A stretch of DNA of 64,000 nt from Granulicella sp. dw_53 (GTDB taxonomy: Bacteria; Acidobacteriota; Terriglobia; Terriglobales; Acidobacteriaceae), in NCBI RefSeq assembly GCF_018449545.1, contig NZ_JAAVUR010000010.1, forward strand, positions 62,001 to 126,000, given 5' to 3'. The notes under the pieces were generated by a model. It searched no databases and was not told the DNA's origin. It was given only the letters and a program-made list of their open reading frames with translations. Made by a program: the position numbers and the translations under genes. This document shows, piece after piece, positions 63,309 to 64,000 of this stretch. Every line of letters begins with the position of its first letter. The first letter of the stretch is position 1.

Positions 63309-63731
63309 ATGACCCCAGAAACTCTCTACAGACTTGCCCCGCCATTAATCGCGTTGCAGTTCCTCGCCTTCGGGTGGAGCGTGAACCGACAGATAAATGC
63401 CGCGGAGGCAGACAGGCAGGTCGTGATCCCTCTACCAGACGTGATCAACATCATGAGCCTGTTCGCGACGGTAGGCTGCCTCATCGTACTACCCATCGCG
63501 ACCGAGTCTTACTTCTGGCTCTCTCGAATGGTCTTGGGCTGCGCCTACGTCTTGATCGCCTTCCACCCATTCACGATTGCGGCGCACTACCGGCTCTGGA
63601 GCAGAAAAGGGAGCAGCGAGAAAGCCACAGATGGAGCAAGCTCTCCTTACGTAACCCACGAAGAGCTCACTACCTCGTTCCTCTCGGCTGTGCTTGCGGT
63701 CGTGGTGGCAGCATATCTCCGGACGCATTGA
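63309..63731 (+). CDS. Small membrane protein of unknown function
   Basis: 140 residues from ATG 63309 with GAGGACA upstream. About four hydrophobic segments are visible (LAPPLIALQFLAFGWSV, VINIMSLFATVGCLIVLPIA, LSRMVLGCAYVLIAFHPFTI, LSAVLAVVVAAYL), with a charged loop (RLWSRKGSSEKATDG) before the last. No family was recognised. It follows the cytochrome P460 gene by 166 bp. Confidence 0.7.
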   Translation: MTPETLYRLAPPLIALQFLAFGWSVNRQINAAEADRQVVIPLPDVINIMSLFATVGCLIVLPIATESYFWLSRMVLGCAYVLIAFHPFTIAAHYRLWSRKGSSEKATDGASSPYVTHEELTTSFLSAVLAVVVAAYLRTH

Positions 63732-63796
63732 ACGCAACAACGCGAACGCACGACAGCATTTCTCTCCAACCCCGCAACCGCCCAGGCAATCTATGC

Positions 63797-64000
63797 CTAA
63801 CCAGAGATCGACGGCAGCAGCCCGGAAGCGCCCAGCAAGAAGACAATCCCAACGCACAAGCTGTAAACAGCAGTCAATCCAGTCAACAGAGGCATCCATC
63901 GAGCCTGGGATCGTGTCGTCGTAAACAGACCCGCAGCCGAAGCAGTCATCAGCGTATTCATCAGCAGAAGTCCGCCGAGAAACATCGCCAACCCCAGAAA
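63797..64000 (-). CDS. Polytopic membrane protein, C-terminal part (cut by window edge)
   Basis: The frame is open to the end of the window. The visible 67-68 residues contain two strong hydrophobic segments (AMFLGGLLLMNTLMTASAAG and LLTGLTAVYSLCVGIVFLLG) and end GLLPSISG. The codons upstream of the in-frame ATG at 63985 are also hydrophobic, so the protein most likely begins outside the window. The style resembles the C-terminus of nickel/cobalt or UreH-type permeases, but this is a weak resemblance. Confidence 0.55.
   Translation of the reverse strand, partial: FLGLAMFLGGLLLMNTLMTASAAGLFTTTRSQARWMPLLTGLTAVYSLCVGIVFLLGASGLLPSISG

Overview
The window looks like chromosomal DNA of a soil acidobacterium (Terriglobia/Acidobacteriaceae type, e.g. 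near Granulicella, Edaphobacter or Terriglobus; this is an inference). The reasons are high GC, two TIGR03435-type secreted proteins, an Oar-like TonB-dependent receptor with an N-terminal carboxypeptidase-regulatory domain, PQQ-propeller plus cytochrome c pairs, several Tat-exported sugar isomerase-like TIM barrels, plant-polymer esterases, and short GTCATCCTGAG...GAAGGACC repeats between genes. No tRNA, rRNA, CRISPR array, IS element or prophage was seen. One structural RNA, the small SRP RNA, lies at 14831-14929 on the minus strand.

Layout. 0-2.6 kb: branched-chain amino acid genes (ilvB end, ilvN, ilvC). 2.8-6.6 kb: an MFS exporter, a 108-bp inverted-repeat element, an orphan histidine kinase with a degenerate cNMP-like domain, and a DUF427 protein. 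6.8-14.6 kb: housekeeping genes topA, dprA, a small DUF3565 gene, mqnA, a DedA-type membrane protein and fabH. 14.8-20.2 kb: SRP RNA, a membrane-anchored MutS-like ATPase, then pectinesterase, a secreted hypothetical protein and a CE15-like esterase. 20.2-24 kb: a Phd/ParE-type toxin-antitoxin pair with its operator, rimO and a cytochrome P450.

24-32.7 kb: a quinoprotein/cytochrome c pair diverges from ThuA and TIM-barrel genes, followed by a phytoene-desaturase-like oxidoreductase and a Tat amidase. 32.6-42.4 kb: a very large GH13 protein, then a stress island of two tandem-UspA proteins, an HdeD-like protein, a zinc alcohol dehydrogenase and oleate hydratase. Three CRP-type sites (TGTGA-N6-TCACA-like) lie in front of genes of this island, and all three fit a class II position (-41.5) relative to a plausible -10 box.

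42.4-53.4 kb: one long minus-strand sugar-utilisation locus (TonB receptor, cytochrome c, quinoprotein dehydrogenase, two Tat TIM barrels, Gfo/Idh/MocA oxidoreductase, NupG-like transporter). It repeats the quinoprotein/cytochrome theme of the 24-26.5 kb locus. Together these genes suggest uptake of a glycoside or sugar, periplasmic oxidation with electrons passed to a dihaem cytochrome, and isomerase/oxidoreductase processing.

53.6-64 kb: TIGR03435 protein, an ArsR/SRPBCC pair with a probable leaderless start, DUF1801, a PadR gene coupled to a membrane-anchored TIGR03435 fusion protein, an LLM flavin oxidoreductase, a J-domain coiled-coil protein next to a Sel1-repeat protein, a VOC protein, a cysteine dioxygenase-rhodanese fusion behind a structured leader, a cytochrome P460, and two small membrane proteins, the last cut by the window edge.
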